Source: Bacillota bacterium (GTDB lineage: Bacteria > Bacillota > UBA4882 > UBA10575). From it: 51,376 nucleotides of DNA. This document shows positions 15,358 through 24,695 of this stretch, one piece after another. The notes under the pieces were generated by a model. The model was not told the origin of the DNA and did no database searches. It was given only the letters and a program-made list of their open reading frames with translations. Each line of letters opens with the position of its first letter. The first letter of the stretch is position 1. The DNA lies in the NCBI GenBank assembly GCA_012839115.1, contig DUNX01000073.1:1-51376 (forward strand), given 5' to 3'. The position numbers were made by a program, and so were the translations under genes.

Positions 15358-16434
15358 TCATGCTTTCATCTTTTCCACGATCGCCTCGGCCATCCGGGCG
15401 GTTCCCGCGGCAGTGGGGTCATTACGGTCGGGTTTTAAGTCGTAGGTGACATCCTTGCCTTCTTGGATCACCGCGGCGATCGCCTTTTCCACCCGGTCCG
15501 CGGCTTCATTTTCCCCGAGATACCTGAGCATCATGACTCCAGAAAGAATGATTGCCGTGGGGTTAACCTTATCCATCCCTTTGTATTTAGGGGCGGAACC
15601 ATGGGTAGGCTCGAAAAGGGCTACTCCATCCCCGATATTGGCCCCGGGGGCCACCCCCAACCCTCCGACCAGGCCGGCACAGAGATCGGAGATGATATCC
15701 CCGTAGAGGTTGGGGAGGACAAGTACGTCATAATTCTCCGGCCGCTGTACCAGACGCATGCAGAGGGCGTCCACCAGGACCTCTTCGTACTCGATCACCC
15801 CTTCGTATTCCCGGGCAATCTCCCGGCCCACATGATAAAAAAGGCCGTCTGTATATTTCATGATATTGGCTTTGGCCACAGCCGTCACTTTCCGCCGGTT
15901 GTTCTTTTTCGCATACTCAAAGGCGTAACGGATTATTTTTTCACTACCGGTCCGGGAGACGGGTTTAATGGAAATGGCGGCATCTTCCTTAATTTTCCCG
16001 GCAGGCGCCATCGCCATTATCTTCCGGGCTTCTTCCGAGCCGGCAGGGAACTCAACCCCCGCATAAAGATCTTCGGTGTTTTCCCTGACGACCACGATGT
16101 CCACATTGGCGTAGCGGGAACGGACACCCGGAATGGATTTGCACGGGCGGACACAGGCAAAGAGATCAAGTTCGTGACGGAGCGCCACGTTCACGCTGCG
16201 GAATCCGGTACCGATCGGTGTGGTGATCGGGCCTTTTAACGCCACTTTATTCCGGCGGATCGATTCCAAGACCGCCGCGGGCAGCGGTGTCCCCTCCTTC
16301 TCCATCACATCAGCGCCGGCCTGCTGTTCTTCCCATTCAATCGCCACGCCCGTGGCGTCAAGCACACGGCGGGCGGCCGCCGCCAGTTCCGGGCCTGTTC
16401 CATCCCCGGGGATTAATGTAATACGGTAACTCAT
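15358..16434 (-). CDS. NAD-type isocitrate dehydrogenase (isocitrate/isopropylmalate dehydrogenase family)
   Basis: The 358-residue enzyme of the beta-decarboxylating dehydrogenase family most likely converts isocitrate to 2-oxoglutarate. It starts [12 protein letters not shown] and has [15 protein letters not shown], the catalytic [17 protein letters not shown] region and [16 protein letters not shown] with the metal-binding aspartates. The [10 protein letters not shown] motif and overall length point to isocitrate over 3-isopropylmalate. The ATG at 16434 follows AAAGGAGAG; the longer frame from 16500 lacks a site. Aconitase is encoded about 6 kb away, so the oxidative branch to 2-oxoglutarate is present. 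Homoisocitrate dehydrogenase is a less likely alternative. Confidence 0.85.
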   Translation of the reverse strand: MSYRITLIPGDGTGPELAAAARRVLDATGVAIEWEEQQAGADVMEKEGTPLPAAVLESIRRNKVALKGPITTPIGTGFRSVNVALRHELDLFACVRPCKSIPGVRSRYANVDIVVVRENTEDLYAGVEFPAGSEEARKIMAMAPAGKIKEDAAISIKPVSRTGSEKIIRYAFEYAKKNNRRKVTAVAKANIMKYTDGLFYHVGREIAREYEGVIEYEEVLVDALCMRLVQRPENYDVLVLPNLYGDIISDLCAGLVGGLGVAPGANIGDGVALFEPTHGSAPKYKGMDKVNPTAIILSGVMMLRYLGENEAADRVEKAIAAVIQEGKDVTYDLKPDRNDPTAAGTARMAEAIVEKMKA

Positions 16435-16522
16435 GATATCTCTCCTTTCACCACTGATACCCTTGATTTTAGCATTATTTAATGATCTACTCAGCAACAA
16501 TTTATAATGTAACAGTTTATTT

Positions 16523-17020
16523 TTAATAACCCGTCATACTCTCCGGTGTCCACTCCGCCCGGTCTTCTTCCACGAATTTGGCCACGGAATACCGTTGTAC
16601 CCGCCCGTCGCCGGCGCCCGTTACCACCCACGCAATCCCGGCGTTAATAATCATTCTGGTACAGAGTTTGCAAGGTTTGATCCCGTCAACCCGTTCACCC
16701 GTAAACGGATCAAGGCAGGCCACGTAAAGGGTGGAGCCCAGCATATCCTGGCGTGATGCATGAATAATCGCATTCATCTCCGCATGGACGGAACGGCAGA
16801 GTTCATATCTTTCACCCGGCGGAACCCCTGCACGCTGGCGCGGGCAATCATCAAGATCAATGCAGTTAATACTGCCCCGCGGCGCGCCGTTATAGCCGGT
16901 ACTAATAATCTGGTCGTCCCGGACAATCACCGCCCCAAAATGCCGACGTAAACAGGTTGAACGTTTTGCCACTTCCGCCGCGATGTTCAGGTAATATCCG
17001 TCTTTTCCAGGTCTTTTCAA
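16523..17020 (-). CDS. dCMP/cytidine-type deaminase (ComEB-like)
   Basis: The 165-residue zinc deaminase probably converts dCMP to dUMP for thymidylate synthesis. The zinc and proton-shuttle motif is VHAEMNAI and the other zinc ligands are in [27 protein letters not shown] is typical of the dCMP deaminase insert. TTG at 17020 is preferred because GGGGGAG lies just upstream; an ATG at 17035 is the alternative and would add five residues. The upstream space (17036-17216) contains degenerate short repeats. Confidence 0.88.
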   Translation of the reverse strand: MKRPGKDGYYLNIAAEVAKRSTCLRRHFGAVIVRDDQIISTGYNGAPRGSINCIDLDDCPRQRAGVPPGERYELCRSVHAEMNAIIHASRQDMLGSTLYVACLDPFTGERVDGIKPCKLCTRMIINAGIAWVVTGAGDGRVQRYSVAKFVEEDRAEWTPESMTGY

Positions 17021-17040
17021 TAAAATCTCCCCCATTCTTC

Positions 17041-17175
17041 CCGCATGCCCCGCTCTATCCCTGCTATATCTTCACAGAGCCCCGCCGTACCCCTGCCGTA
17101 TCCCAACTGCATCTCTTCGTTGCATTTCCGCCGTATTCTGTATCGCCGCTGTATTTCTACTGCATCCCGCCTTCT
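17041..17175. repeat. Degenerate short pyrimidine-rich repeats
   Basis: Variants of CCGTATYC, TGCATYYC and TGCTATATC recur about every 8-17 bases through this gap between the dCMP deaminase and an unknown gene. No frame across it looks coding. The unit is too degenerate to define a period by eye. Confidence 0.4.
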
Positions 17176-17216
17176 TACAGCCTTTTTCCCCAGCGGAGGG
17201 CCTAGTAAACCCGGTT

Positions 17217-17795
17217 TTAAGGCCCGGGAACAAATAGAGCCAGGCCGGAACCCTCCTTCAACGGGACTTGGGCCTTTACAGGTTCGGCCGCATACCCCGG
17301 TAGGTCAAAATAGGCGGTCAACTCTTCCCCGTCCTCCACGGATAGCTCGCCGTTCACCAATATCTCCTTGGCTTCTCCGGCTGCCAGAGCCGGCAGTTCC
17401 ACAATCCGCCAGTCCGCCCCGGAGACTTCTCCCCCGGGCGCCAGGGTGAGAAGGAACAGGAAGCCAACAGCCGGCTTAAACCTACGGGTGGAATGGTTCT
17501 TTACGAGCACGGAGAACGTATAGTTGACACGGTTTTCCGGTAGAAAGGCTAAAGATACCGCTTCCATCCTTTGCAGGGAGAGTTCCCGGCGGCCGGTATC
17601 CCCGAAAGGCGAAAGGCCTTCCACCGTCTCCAGCCGGTCCAGGCGTTCGGCAAGTAGAACAGCCTTCTCCCGCCAGTTATTCCTCTCCTCCAGCAGTAAC
17701 CTGTTTTCACGGAAAAACCCATTGATGATCAAGAGAAAAAGGAGGAGAAAAAGGAAAATTCCTCCTGTAATTATTATTTTTCGTGGCAATGCCAA
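17217..17795 (-). CDS. Unknown membrane-anchored protein with beta-rich outer domain
   Basis: The 192-residue protein has an N-terminal helix (about 9-28), a short coiled-coil-like stretch rich in Glu, Arg and Leu (about 30-60) and then a beta-rich domain resembling a generic extracellular Ig-like fold (VNYTFSVLVKNHSTRRFKP). I do not recognise a family. It starts at a TTG inside the end of the DUF523 gene (22-base overlap), preceded by GGGAAGGGTGA, so the two are probably cotranslated. Confidence 0.65.
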   Translation of the reverse strand: MALPRKIIITGGIFLFLLLFLLIINGFFRENRLLLEERNNWREKAVLLAERLDRLETVEGLSPFGDTGRRELSLQRMEAVSLAFLPENRVNYTFSVLVKNHSTRRFKPAVGFLFLLTLAPGGEVSGADWRIVELPALAAGEAKEILVNGELSVEDGEELTAYFDLPGYAAEPVKAQVPLKEGSGLALFVPGP

Positions 17796-18271
17796 TCACC
17801 CTTCCCGGAGATCCATTCTGTTTCTGAATAGACCGGGATCCCCTTCTTTAGCAGCAGGGCGGTGGTTACACCCGGACCCGGCCGCAACCGCTTTTGAAAA
17901 GTCCCGTCGTAAATTAAGTTCTTGCCGCAGGATGGACTCCGCTCCTTTAAAATCGCTGCAGTACAGCCGGTTTCCGACAACAACCGCCAGGTTTTTTCCG
18001 CCCCTTCCCGGAAGAACTCCGTCAGTTCCTCCCCACAAGCATTTTTCACCAGGGCTTTTCCTGCCCAAACCGCTTTCCCGTCCCCACCGCTAATCTCCGC
18101 GGGTTTCCGGGGTGTGCCGAGACCACCCAGTTGTTCCGGGCAGGCCGCGATTACCGGCCGGCCCCGGAGTTTCTCCAGCAATAATGGGCAAGAACTGCCT
18201 TGCCCGTCATAACGGCATTTCTCCCCCAGGAGACAGGCACTGACCAATACAGGCGCGAAGCCTGTCACCAC
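17774..18271 (-). CDS. DUF523 family protein
   Basis: The 165-residue cytoplasmic protein has the DUF523 pattern: VSACLLGEKCRYDG at the N-terminus, CPEQLGGLGTPR, then SPSCGKNLIYDGTF with conserved cysteines. In many bacteria this domain is fused to DUF1722 or free-standing; its function is not established, though the conserved cysteines suggest metal or thiol chemistry. It starts at a GTG inside the end of the fxsA gene (7-base overlap), with GGAGGATGATGG upstream. Confidence 0.85.
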   Translation of the reverse strand: MVTGFAPVLVSACLLGEKCRYDGQGSSCPLLLEKLRGRPVIAACPEQLGGLGTPRKPAEISGGDGKAVWAGKALVKNACGEELTEFFREGAEKTWRLLSETGCTAAILKERSPSCGKNLIYDGTFQKRLRPGPGVTTALLLKKGIPVYSETEWISGKGDWHCHEK

Positions 18272-18705
18272 CCATCATCCTCCCCCTGCGGGCCGGCGCC
18301 GGAATCTCCTGACCGGCGGACGTGGAAGTAAAAACCGGCCGTGCGGAGCCTCGCCGTCAACCACCTGCGGATTAACTCCACCAGCAGGCGGCGCGTTGGC
18401 GGAAACAGCAAAAACAAACCGGCGGTATCCGTCAGCAAACCGGGGGCAATAAGGAGGATGCCCCCCAAGAGGACGCAAAACCCGTTCACCATTTCCCAGG
18501 CGGGTAGACTGCCGTGCCGGAGTTCGTCCAGGATCCGGTGGAAGAGGAAAAAGCCCTGTGTCTTTGCGAAAAAGGCCCCGGCCGCCCCGGTCCCCAGCAC
18601 CACCAGGATGGTAGGCCAGGTACCGATAGCCTTACCCAACTCAATCAAAAGCAATAGCTCCAGCGCGGGAAGAACGGTAAAGCAAAATATGAGCAAAAAA
18701 AGCAT
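18265..18705 (-). CDS. fxsA: FxsA family membrane protein
   Basis: The 146-residue protein has about four hydrophobic helices and the FxsA family pattern (GKAIGTWPTILVVLGTGAAG, GILLIAPGLLTDTAGLFLLFPP). In E. coli, FxsA relieves phage T7 exclusion by F; its normal role is unclear. The ATG at 18705 follows GGAGGAAACC, while a longer frame from 18840 would run through repeat DNA. The gene overlaps the DUF523 gene, which follows it. Confidence 0.88.
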   Translation of the reverse strand: MLFLLIFCFTVLPALELLLLIELGKAIGTWPTILVVLGTGAAGAFFAKTQGFFLFHRILDELRHGSLPAWEMVNGFCVLLGGILLIAPGLLTDTAGLFLLFPPTRRLLVELIRRWLTARLRTAGFYFHVRRSGDSGAGPQGEDDGW

Positions 18706-18817
18706 AGGTTTCCTCCAAGAAAGCTGACTGTTGCGCCCACACGCGTTTATTTTTCCCCAGCCGCTTTGCCACCAGTCTATATTCGCGGAAAAACCGGTAA
18801 TACCTCCTGGGTAACTC

Positions 18818-18853
18818 TCTTCATACTGTGTACTCTTCATACTGTGTACTCTT
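18818..18853. repeat. 16-bp direct tandem repeat, about 2.2 copies
   Basis: TCTTCATACTGTGTAC at 18818-18833 is followed at once by an identical copy at 18834-18849 and the start of a third. It lies between nadE and fxsA. Confidence 0.9.
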
Positions 18854-18890
18854 TATATATTCCGCCGGGGGAAATACCCCGGAAAAAACT

Positions 18891-19628
18891 TCAGGCCTCC
18901 GGCAACGGCGGCATCCTTCGTTTATGCGCAGTCTTTTCTTCCATTTCCCGCAGGCGTTCTATGACCTCCGGCCGGCCTTCACCGGTTAACAAATAACGGT
19001 CCAGGTCTTCGTAGGTCAACCCCAGTTCCCCTTCGTCGGTCTGCCCCTCCCACAACCCGGCGGAAGGCGGTTTATTAATAATCCTCTCCGGTACGCCGAG
19101 ACAACAGGCAAGGGCCCGGACCTCGGATTTCACCAGGTTCCCCAGGGGCATAAGGTCCACCCCGCCATCCCCGTATTTAGTGAAATAACCGATCATCCGT
19201 TCACTGCGGTTGCTTGTCCCCACCACCAGGTAATTAAGGCGGGCCGCCCAATGGTACAAGGCGATCATCCGTAGCCGCGGTTTGATGTTATAGAAGAAGG
19301 GTTCCCGTTCAGCCCCGTTTACTTCCTCCCCGGAAAGCCTCCCGGCGGTCAACAGGTACAGATCATCAAGGTCGATCAGGCGGTAAGGCAGGCCGAGTTC
19401 TTCCGCAACAAACCTGGCATCTTCGACCTCTCCGGGACTGCTGAAACAAGGCAGAATCAGCCCCAGGGTTTCATCGCCGCAGGCCTTCTTGCACAAGGCG
19501 CCAACCACCGCCGCGTCAATCCCTCCGGAAAGACCAAAAACCGCTCCTTTCGCCCCGGCCGCTTCAATCATCCCGGCCAACCAGGCAACAAGAGCCTCTA
19601 CCCTTTCTTCAGGCCAGTTCTTCTCCAC
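18891..19628 (-). CDS. nadE: NH3-dependent NAD+ synthetase
   Basis: The 245-residue enzyme performs the last step of NAD synthesis, amidating nicotinic acid adenine dinucleotide using ATP and ammonia. The PP-loop is GLSGGIDAA; the usual serine or threonine after Asp is alanine here. Other family segments are VVGTSNRSERMIGYFTKYGDGGVD and LVKSEVRALA. There is no glutaminase domain. A GTG at 19628 is chosen because GAGGAGGAG lies six bases upstream; the TTG at 19634 is too close to it. Confidence 0.93.
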   Translation of the reverse strand: MEKNWPEERVEALVAWLAGMIEAAGAKGAVFGLSGGIDAAVVGALCKKACGDETLGLILPCFSSPGEVEDARFVAEELGLPYRLIDLDDLYLLTAGRLSGEEVNGAEREPFFYNIKPRLRMIALYHWAARLNYLVVGTSNRSERMIGYFTKYGDGGVDLMPLGNLVKSEVRALACCLGVPERIINKPPSAGLWEGQTDEGELGLTYEDLDRYLLTGEGRPEVIERLREMEEKTAHKRRMPPLPEA

Positions 19629-19789
19629 AGCCAACTCCTCCTCTTCTCCGCCTATCTAATTGGTCTAGTAATTTTTTCAATTAAAGATTCATTTTCAAAC
19701 TACCGAATAAATATATACCAGAAATAATCATTCGCCATTGGAGAGCTCCATAACGCCCGCAGCAAGGCAGAAGCAAGGGGGGAAAGGCC

Positions 19790-20344
19790 ATGCGTCAACA
19801 ATCAACCGTCACAACCTGGGCAAAGAAAAACTTCATGCTGTGGTTCATGGAAAATTATCCTCTCCGTGCCAATGGTGGGCGAAAAATCCTGACCTACCTG
19901 TTGGAGAAGAAACCCGCCCTCGGTTTTTTGCATATTATCGAAAACGGCTCCCTTTTCCGCCCGCTTTTGGTGGTCTCCAGTGAAAACGCGGGCATGCCTT
20001 CCTGCTTGCTTATAACGGTTAGGGATAGCCTTTCGAACCCCGATTCCATCCTGGAATACCTGGAAAACTTCGAGGCAGATAGCGGCAACAAGCTTTTTCT
20101 CACATTTTACTTCCCCGATCGTGAAAAGTGCCGGCCTTTTTGGCAGGTCTCCGAAGAAGGAGCTTTAATCATTCCATCGGAGAGAATCAAAAATTTGCAG
20201 TTCGACTTTGAACTCCGGCTTCTCCTGGCAGAAGAAAGAAAAAAATTGCGCCGGCAAGAACTAATGGCCGAGATAGACGAGGCCTTGGCCAGGGGCGAAA
20301 AACGGGTCTTCCAACAACTGGCCAGGGAGTTAAAAAACCTTTAG
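19790..20344 (+). CDS. YpiB-like protein (UPF0302 with C-terminal IDEAL motif)
   Basis: The 184-residue protein resembles B. subtilis YpiB in plan. The N-terminal domain has KKNFMLWFMENYPL and ILTYLLEKK, matching the KKQFLRWFLNHY pattern. The C-terminal tail LMAEIDEALARGEKRVFQQL is an IDEAL motif followed by ARELKNL. IDEAL motifs occur in small Firmicute regulators, often as protein-docking elements. The function is not known. The ATG follows a GGGGGGAAAGG ribosome-binding site and the gene ends at a good terminator, so it looks monocistronic. Confidence 0.75.
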   Translation: MRQQSTVTTWAKKNFMLWFMENYPLRANGGRKILTYLLEKKPALGFLHIIENGSLFRPLLVVSSENAGMPSCLLITVRDSLSNPDSILEYLENFEADSGNKLFLTFYFPDREKCRPFWQVSEEGALIIPSERIKNLQFDFELRLLLAEERKKLRRQELMAEIDEALARGEKRVFQQLARELKNL

Positions 20345-20381
20345 CTTTCCAGCTAATTTTTCCCCAGGACCAACCAGGTAG

Positions 20382-20395
20382 GCGCGCACATGCGC
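20382..20395. other. 14-bp alternating purine-pyrimidine tract
   Basis: The run GCGCGCACATGCGC lies between the YpiB-like stop and its terminator. A second, shorter tract (20549-20566, GCGTGCGC then TGTGCGCGCA) lies inside the loop of the ogt terminator. Confidence 0.65.
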
Positions 20396-20419
20396 TTTCC
20401 CTCTATTTCCCTCCAAACC

Positions 20420-20468
20420 GCCGGCAGACTGTGGATATCCGGGTCCAAACATCTGCCGGCCTTTTTTT
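20420..20468 (+). terminator. Terminator of the YpiB-like gene
   Basis: GCCGGCAGA at 20420-20428 pairs with TCTGCCGGC at 20452-20460, followed by CTTTTTTT. Confidence 0.85.
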
Positions 20469-20526
20469 ATTCACCAAAACAGTCCACAACCGCATGTCTT
20501 CGCGGCCCCCGGGTTGGCGCACTCAT

Positions 20527-20573
20527 CAAAAAAGCTCCCTGGTTGACAGCGTGCGCTGTGCGCGCAGGAGCTG
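20527..20573 (-). terminator. Terminator of the murC-ogt operon
   Basis: On the minus strand, AGCTCC and GGAGCT form the base of a stem and are followed by TTTTTT. The loop contains an inner hairpin (ACAGCG/CGCTGT). It lies 21 bases after the ogt stop. Confidence 0.7.
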
Positions 20574-20593
20574 ATGAAGTCCGGTTTTTTTAG

Positions 20594-21064
20594 CTAAATT
20601 TTAACTCCTTCCAAACGCAATAGGTATTTTTTCAGCCGTTCACCCCCGCCAAACCCGCCAAGGCCGCTGGTGGCCACCACCCGGTGGCAGGGAATTAGCA
20701 GGGGAAGGGGGTTTGCCCCACAGGCTTGTCCCACCGCCCGTACCGCCCCCGGCGAACCGGCTGCCACGGCCATCTCTTTATAGGTGCGGGTTTGGCCGTA
20801 GGGGATTTCGGTTAAAGCCCGCCAGACCCGTTGTTGAAAATCGGTCCCTTCCACCCGGTAGGGAAAAGTCAAATTCCTGCACCGGCCTTGCAGGTATGCC
20901 TCCAAGGCCGCCAAAAACGGGTGGGCGCCTGAGCATTGCCGGGCTTCCGCCGCCACTTCGCTTTGGGTGATCCCCCTCTGCCCGGGCAGGATGATCCTCC
21001 GGAGGAAGCCATCTTCATCCCAGAAAACAAAGCCCTTCCCAAAACCGGTGATATAAAATTCCAT
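20594..21064 (-). CDS. ogt: Methylated-DNA--protein-cysteine methyltransferase
   Basis: The 156-residue protein removes methyl groups from O6-methylguanine in a suicide reaction. The acceptor is Cys126 in LIPCHRVV, and the DNA-binding helix region is IPYGQTRTYKEMA with AVRAVGQACGANPLP. The C-terminal GGFGGGERLKKYLLRLEG is typical. The ATG at 21064 lies only four bases after the murC stop and a GAGGGG site precedes it. Ada-type activator domains are absent. Confidence 0.93.
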   Translation of the reverse strand: MEFYITGFGKGFVFWDEDGFLRRIILPGQRGITQSEVAAEARQCSGAHPFLAALEAYLQGRCRNLTFPYRVEGTDFQQRVWRALTEIPYGQTRTYKEMAVAAGSPGAVRAVGQACGANPLPLLIPCHRVVATSGLGGFGGGERLKKYLLRLEGVKI

Positions 21065-21068
21065 CGGT

Positions 21069-22493
21069 TTAACCCCTCTGTTGCTGCAGATTTTCCGTTC
21101 CTGTCCCCACAAAGAAACCTTCCTTTTCTTGAAGGTATTCCTCGCCGACTTTCCAGATATCCCCGGCGCCCATGGTGATGATGAGATCGCCGGGCAGGGT
21201 TTCCTGCAGGAGATGCTCCTTGATGGAGGCCATGTCCCCAAGATACCGGACATCCCCATGGTGTTTACCGGCCTCCGCCGCTAAAATACGGCTGGAAATA
21301 TCCCCCGGGTCCTTTTCCCGCGCCGGGTAGATGTCGGCTAAAACCAAAATATCAGCGGCATTAAAGGCATGGGCAAACTCTGTTAACAAACAACGGGTCC
21401 TGCTGAAGAGGTGGGGCTGGAAAACGCACCAGATCCGGCCGGGAAAATGGCTCCTGGCCGCCCGCAAGGCTTTGGCGATCGCCACCGGGTGATGGGCGTA
21501 ATCATCAACAACCAGTATTTTCCCGACTTCGCCTTTGATCTCAAAACGCCGCTTGACACCTTGAAATTCTTCGAGAATGGCAAGGGCCTCTTCCACTTCT
21601 ACTCCCACCTGGACCCCGGTGGCCAATGCCGCCAGAGCGTTCAATAGATTATATTCTCCTGGGACCTGCAGCCGGAGCCGGCCTTTATATTCCCCACGGT
21701 AAAACAGTTCGGCCTCTGTCCCCAGGGGCGGGCGAACCTTCGGATGGAGTAAAAACCAATCGGCCTCCTGGGAAAAGCCGAAACTGGTTACCGGCGCCTT
21801 GGAAACCGCTGCCAACTCCGGAAAATGCCTCTCCTCGCGCCAAAAAATCAACCCGCCGTCAGCCGGTAAAAGACGGATAAATTCCTGGAAGGCGTCAACC
21901 ACCATGCGTGAATCGGGGAAAATATCCGGGTGGTCCCAGTCCACATTGGTAATCACCGCGTATTTAGGGGAAAGATGTAAAAAAGAACGGCGAAATTCAC
22001 AGGCTTCAACCACAATATAAGGGCTAGCGCCGGTCCGGTGGTTCCCCGGGAGTTCCTTCATTTCGCCCCCCACCTCTACCGTGGGGTCTTTGCCGCTCCT
22101 GGTTAAGATGAGTGAGATCATAGCGGTGGTGGTGGTCTTCCCGTGCGTGCCCGCGACCGCGATGCCGACACCCATCTCCCGCATCAGTCTCCCCAAAAGC
22201 TCGGCCCCTTCCAAAACCGGGATCTTTTCGGCACGGGCCTTTATTAACTGGGGGTTGTTCTCCCCGACCGCATTGGTATAGACCACCAAATCAAGATCTT
22301 TTGTAATACACCGCGGGTCATGCCCATAATCCACCGGGATTCCCCTTGCCTCCAGTTCCCGTGTGGCCTTTGTCCGGCACCGGTCGGAACCGGCGATACG
22401 GTATCCCCTGTCACTGTAGATTTTGGCTAAAGCACTGAGACGGTTACCGCCAATGCCAATAAAATATATCCTGTCACCTGATTTCAAGAGCAT
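21069..22493 (-). CDS. murC: UDP-N-acetylmuramate--L-alanine ligase, clostridial variant
   Basis: The 474-residue Mur ligase adds L-alanine to UDP-MurNAc in peptidoglycan precursor synthesis. The ATP loop is GTHGKTTT (115-122), the central domain has ITNVDWDHPD, and the C-terminal domain has GVKRRFEIKG and VDDYAHHP. The nucleotide loop reads FIGIGGNRLSALA where classical MurC has GIGGIGMSGLA, as in a divergent clostridial branch. The ATG at 22493 follows AAAGGACGG closely. The gene lies outside any division/cell-wall cluster and is followed by ogt. Confidence 0.85.
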   Translation of the reverse strand: MLLKSGDRIYFIGIGGNRLSALAKIYSDRGYRIAGSDRCRTKATRELEARGIPVDYGHDPRCITKDLDLVVYTNAVGENNPQLIKARAEKIPVLEGAELLGRLMREMGVGIAVAGTHGKTTTTAMISLILTRSGKDPTVEVGGEMKELPGNHRTGASPYIVVEACEFRRSFLHLSPKYAVITNVDWDHPDIFPDSRMVVDAFQEFIRLLPADGGLIFWREERHFPELAAVSKAPVTSFGFSQEADWFLLHPKVRPPLGTEAELFYRGEYKGRLRLQVPGEYNLLNALAALATGVQVGVEVEEALAILEEFQGVKRRFEIKGEVGKILVVDDYAHHPVAIAKALRAARSHFPGRIWCVFQPHLFSRTRCLLTEFAHAFNAADILVLADIYPAREKDPGDISSRILAAEAGKHHGDVRYLGDMASIKEHLLQETLPGDLIITMGAGDIWKVGEEYLQEKEGFFVGTGTENLQQQRG

Positions 22494-22763
22494 CCGTCCT
22501 TTCTGATACCGCCCGGCGCCGGTATCTATCTTATTCGCCAACCAAAAAGAAAAGTATCCAGGATACAAGCAGCTCTTTAATTGACATGCTCCCCGTTCTT
22601 TGCTAAACTGACTGTTGTATCCAACATAATCAACCCGCTTGCCTTAGCTTATAATTAACCCGTTTATTATAGTTCATTATTTATAGGGGATTTCCTTCAT
22701 CTTTATATCTTATCCTTAAATTCAATAAAAAATCCATATTTTTCGAAATGGAGGTTTAAACCG

Positions 22764-24695
22764 TTGGGACTGACTTTAGCAGAAAAAATCATCCAAAACC
22801 ACCTGGTTTCCGGGAAGATGGAGCCGGGAAACGAAATTGCCTTAAAGATTGACCAGACTTTGACCCAGGATGCCACCGGGACCATGGCCTATCTCCAGTT
22901 TGAAGCCTTGGGACTGGACCGGGTAAAAACCAAACTTTCGGTAAGTTATGTTGACCACAATACCCTCCAAAGCAGCTTTGAAAATGCCGACGACCACCTG
23001 TTTCTCCAGACCATTGCCGCCCGGTACGGCATCTATTACTCACGCCCGGGTAACGGCATCTGTCACCAAGTCCACCTGGAACGGTTCGGCACCCCCGGCG
23101 CTACACTGCTGGGTTCCGACAGCCATACCCCCACCGCCGGCGGCCTCGGGATGCTGGCCTTCGGCGCCGGCGGGCTGGATGTGGCCGTGGCCATGGCCGG
23201 CCGGCCCTTCTACCTTACCATGCCGGAAATCGTCCGGGTAAACCTCACCGGGGAATTACCCCCCTGGGTAACGGCAAAAGATATTATCCTCGAACTGCTC
23301 CGCCGTCTTTCTGTCAAAGGCGGCGTAGGAAAGATCTTTGAGTACGGGGGCGACGGGATAAAAAACCTCACCGTCCCGCAACGGGCCACTATTACCAATA
23401 TGGGGGCGGAGCTGGGCGCGACCACTTCGCTTTTTCCCAGTGACGAACAGACCAGGCTCTTCTTGAAAGCCCAAAAAAGAGAAGAGGCCTGGCAATCGCT
23501 GGCCCCGGATCCGGACGCCCGGTACAGCGAGACGATCACCATCGACCTCAATACTTTAGAACCCTTGGTGGCCTGTCCCCATTCGCCGGACGCCGTCAGC
23601 AAGGTCACAGAAGCCGGGCCGCTTCCTTTGGACCAGATCGCCATCGGCAGTTGTACCAACTCTTCATATACCGACCTGATGCGGGTGGCCGCTATTTTGA
23701 AGGGAAAAAGCGTCCATCCCAAGACCAGCTTGGTCATTTCCCCCGGTTCGCGGCAGGTCTTGTTGATGCTGGCGAAAAACGGCGCCCTCGTGGATCTGCT
23801 CGCGGCCGGCGCCCGCGTGTTGGAGAATACCTGCGGGCCGTGTATTGGTATGGGACAAGCCCCTTGTTCCGGCGGTAATTCCCTCCGGACCTTCAACCGG
23901 AACTTCGAGGGACGCAGCGGGACCAAAGACGCCCGGATCTACCTAGCCAGCCCGGAAGTGGCGGCTGCTTCCGCCCTCACCGGGGTGCTGACCGACCCCA
24001 GGACCCTGGGCGCCTACCCGGAAGTTCCGCTCCCTGACGAATTCATCATCGACGACAGCATGGTCATCCCGCCGGCAGCCGACCCAACAGCGGTGGCGAT
24101 CCGGCGCGGGCCGAATATCAAACCTTTGCCGCGGCGGGGCCCGCTGGCCAAGAGCCTCACCGGTCCGGTCTTGCTCAAGGTCGGCGCCAATATCACCACC
24201 GACCACATCATGCCGGCCGGCGCCAAGATCCTGCCCCTGCGTTCCAACATCCCGGCCATTGCCGGGTATGTCTTCTCCGGGATTGACCCGGATTTCGCAG
24301 CCCGGGCCAGGGAAAAGGGCGGCGGGTTTATCGTTGCCGGTGAGAACTACGGCCAGGGTTCCAGCAGGGAACATGCGGCCCTGGCCCCGATGAGCCTTGG
24401 CGTCACCGCCGTTTTCGCCCGCTCTTTTGCCCGGATTCACCGGTCGAACCTGATCAACTGCGGGATTTTGCCCCTGGTCTTCAGTGATCCCGGTGATTAT
24501 GAAGGGATTTCGCCAGGCGATATTTTATCCCTGGCCGACACGGCAGAAGGAATTAACAGCGGAGAACTGATGGTGGAGAATAAGACCAGCAACCGGAGGT
24601 TCCGGGTCTTCCTCCCCCTGGGGGAGCGGGAAAAAGAGATTTTACGCGCCGGCGGCCTGCTGAATCTCACAAAGAAACAGGCAGAAAGTGAGTAG
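22764..24695 (+). CDS. Aconitate hydratase
   Basis: The 643-residue enzyme interconverts citrate and isocitrate in the cytoplasm. It carries an iron-sulfur cluster held by cysteines in GSCTNSSYTDL and in CGPCIGMGQ. GSDSHTPTAGGLGMLAFGAGG and the C-terminal GENYGQGSSREHAAL swivel-domain segment are typical. The size matches the short bacterial/mitochondrial aconitase group, not the 900-residue AcnA. The TTG start follows GGAGG by ten bases. The 270-bp upstream space (22494-22763) is AT-rich near the gene and probably holds the promoter; I see no known riboswitch in it. Confidence 0.93.
   Translation: MGLTLAEKIIQNHLVSGKMEPGNEIALKIDQTLTQDATGTMAYLQFEALGLDRVKTKLSVSYVDHNTLQSSFENADDHLFLQTIAARYGIYYSRPGNGICHQVHLERFGTPGATLLGSDSHTPTAGGLGMLAFGAGGLDVAVAMAGRPFYLTMPEIVRVNLTGELPPWVTAKDIILELLRRLSVKGGVGKIFEYGGDGIKNLTVPQRATITNMGAELGATTSLFPSDEQTRLFLKAQKREEAWQSLAPDPDARYSETITIDLNTLEPLVACPHSPDAVSKVTEAGPLPLDQIAIGSCTNSSYTDLMRVAAILKGKSVHPKTSLVISPGSRQVLLMLAKNGALVDLLAAGARVLENTCGPCIGMGQAPCSGGNSLRTFNRNFEGRSGTKDARIYLASPEVAAASALTGVLTDPRTLGAYPEVPLPDEFIIDDSMVIPPAADPTAVAIRRGPNIKPLPRRGPLAKSLTGPVLLKVGANITTDHIMPAGAKILPLRSNIPAIAGYVFSGIDPDFAARAREKGGGFIVAGENYGQGSSREHAALAPMSLGVTAVFARSFARIHRSNLINCGILPLVFSDPGDYEGISPGDILSLADTAEGINSGELMVENKTSNRRFRVFLPLGEREKEILRAGGLLNLTKKQAESE

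Noticed and set aside
22569-22763. Possible riboswitch upstream of aconitase
   Set aside because: The region is AT-rich with no strong paired elements or known conserved motif that I can see.
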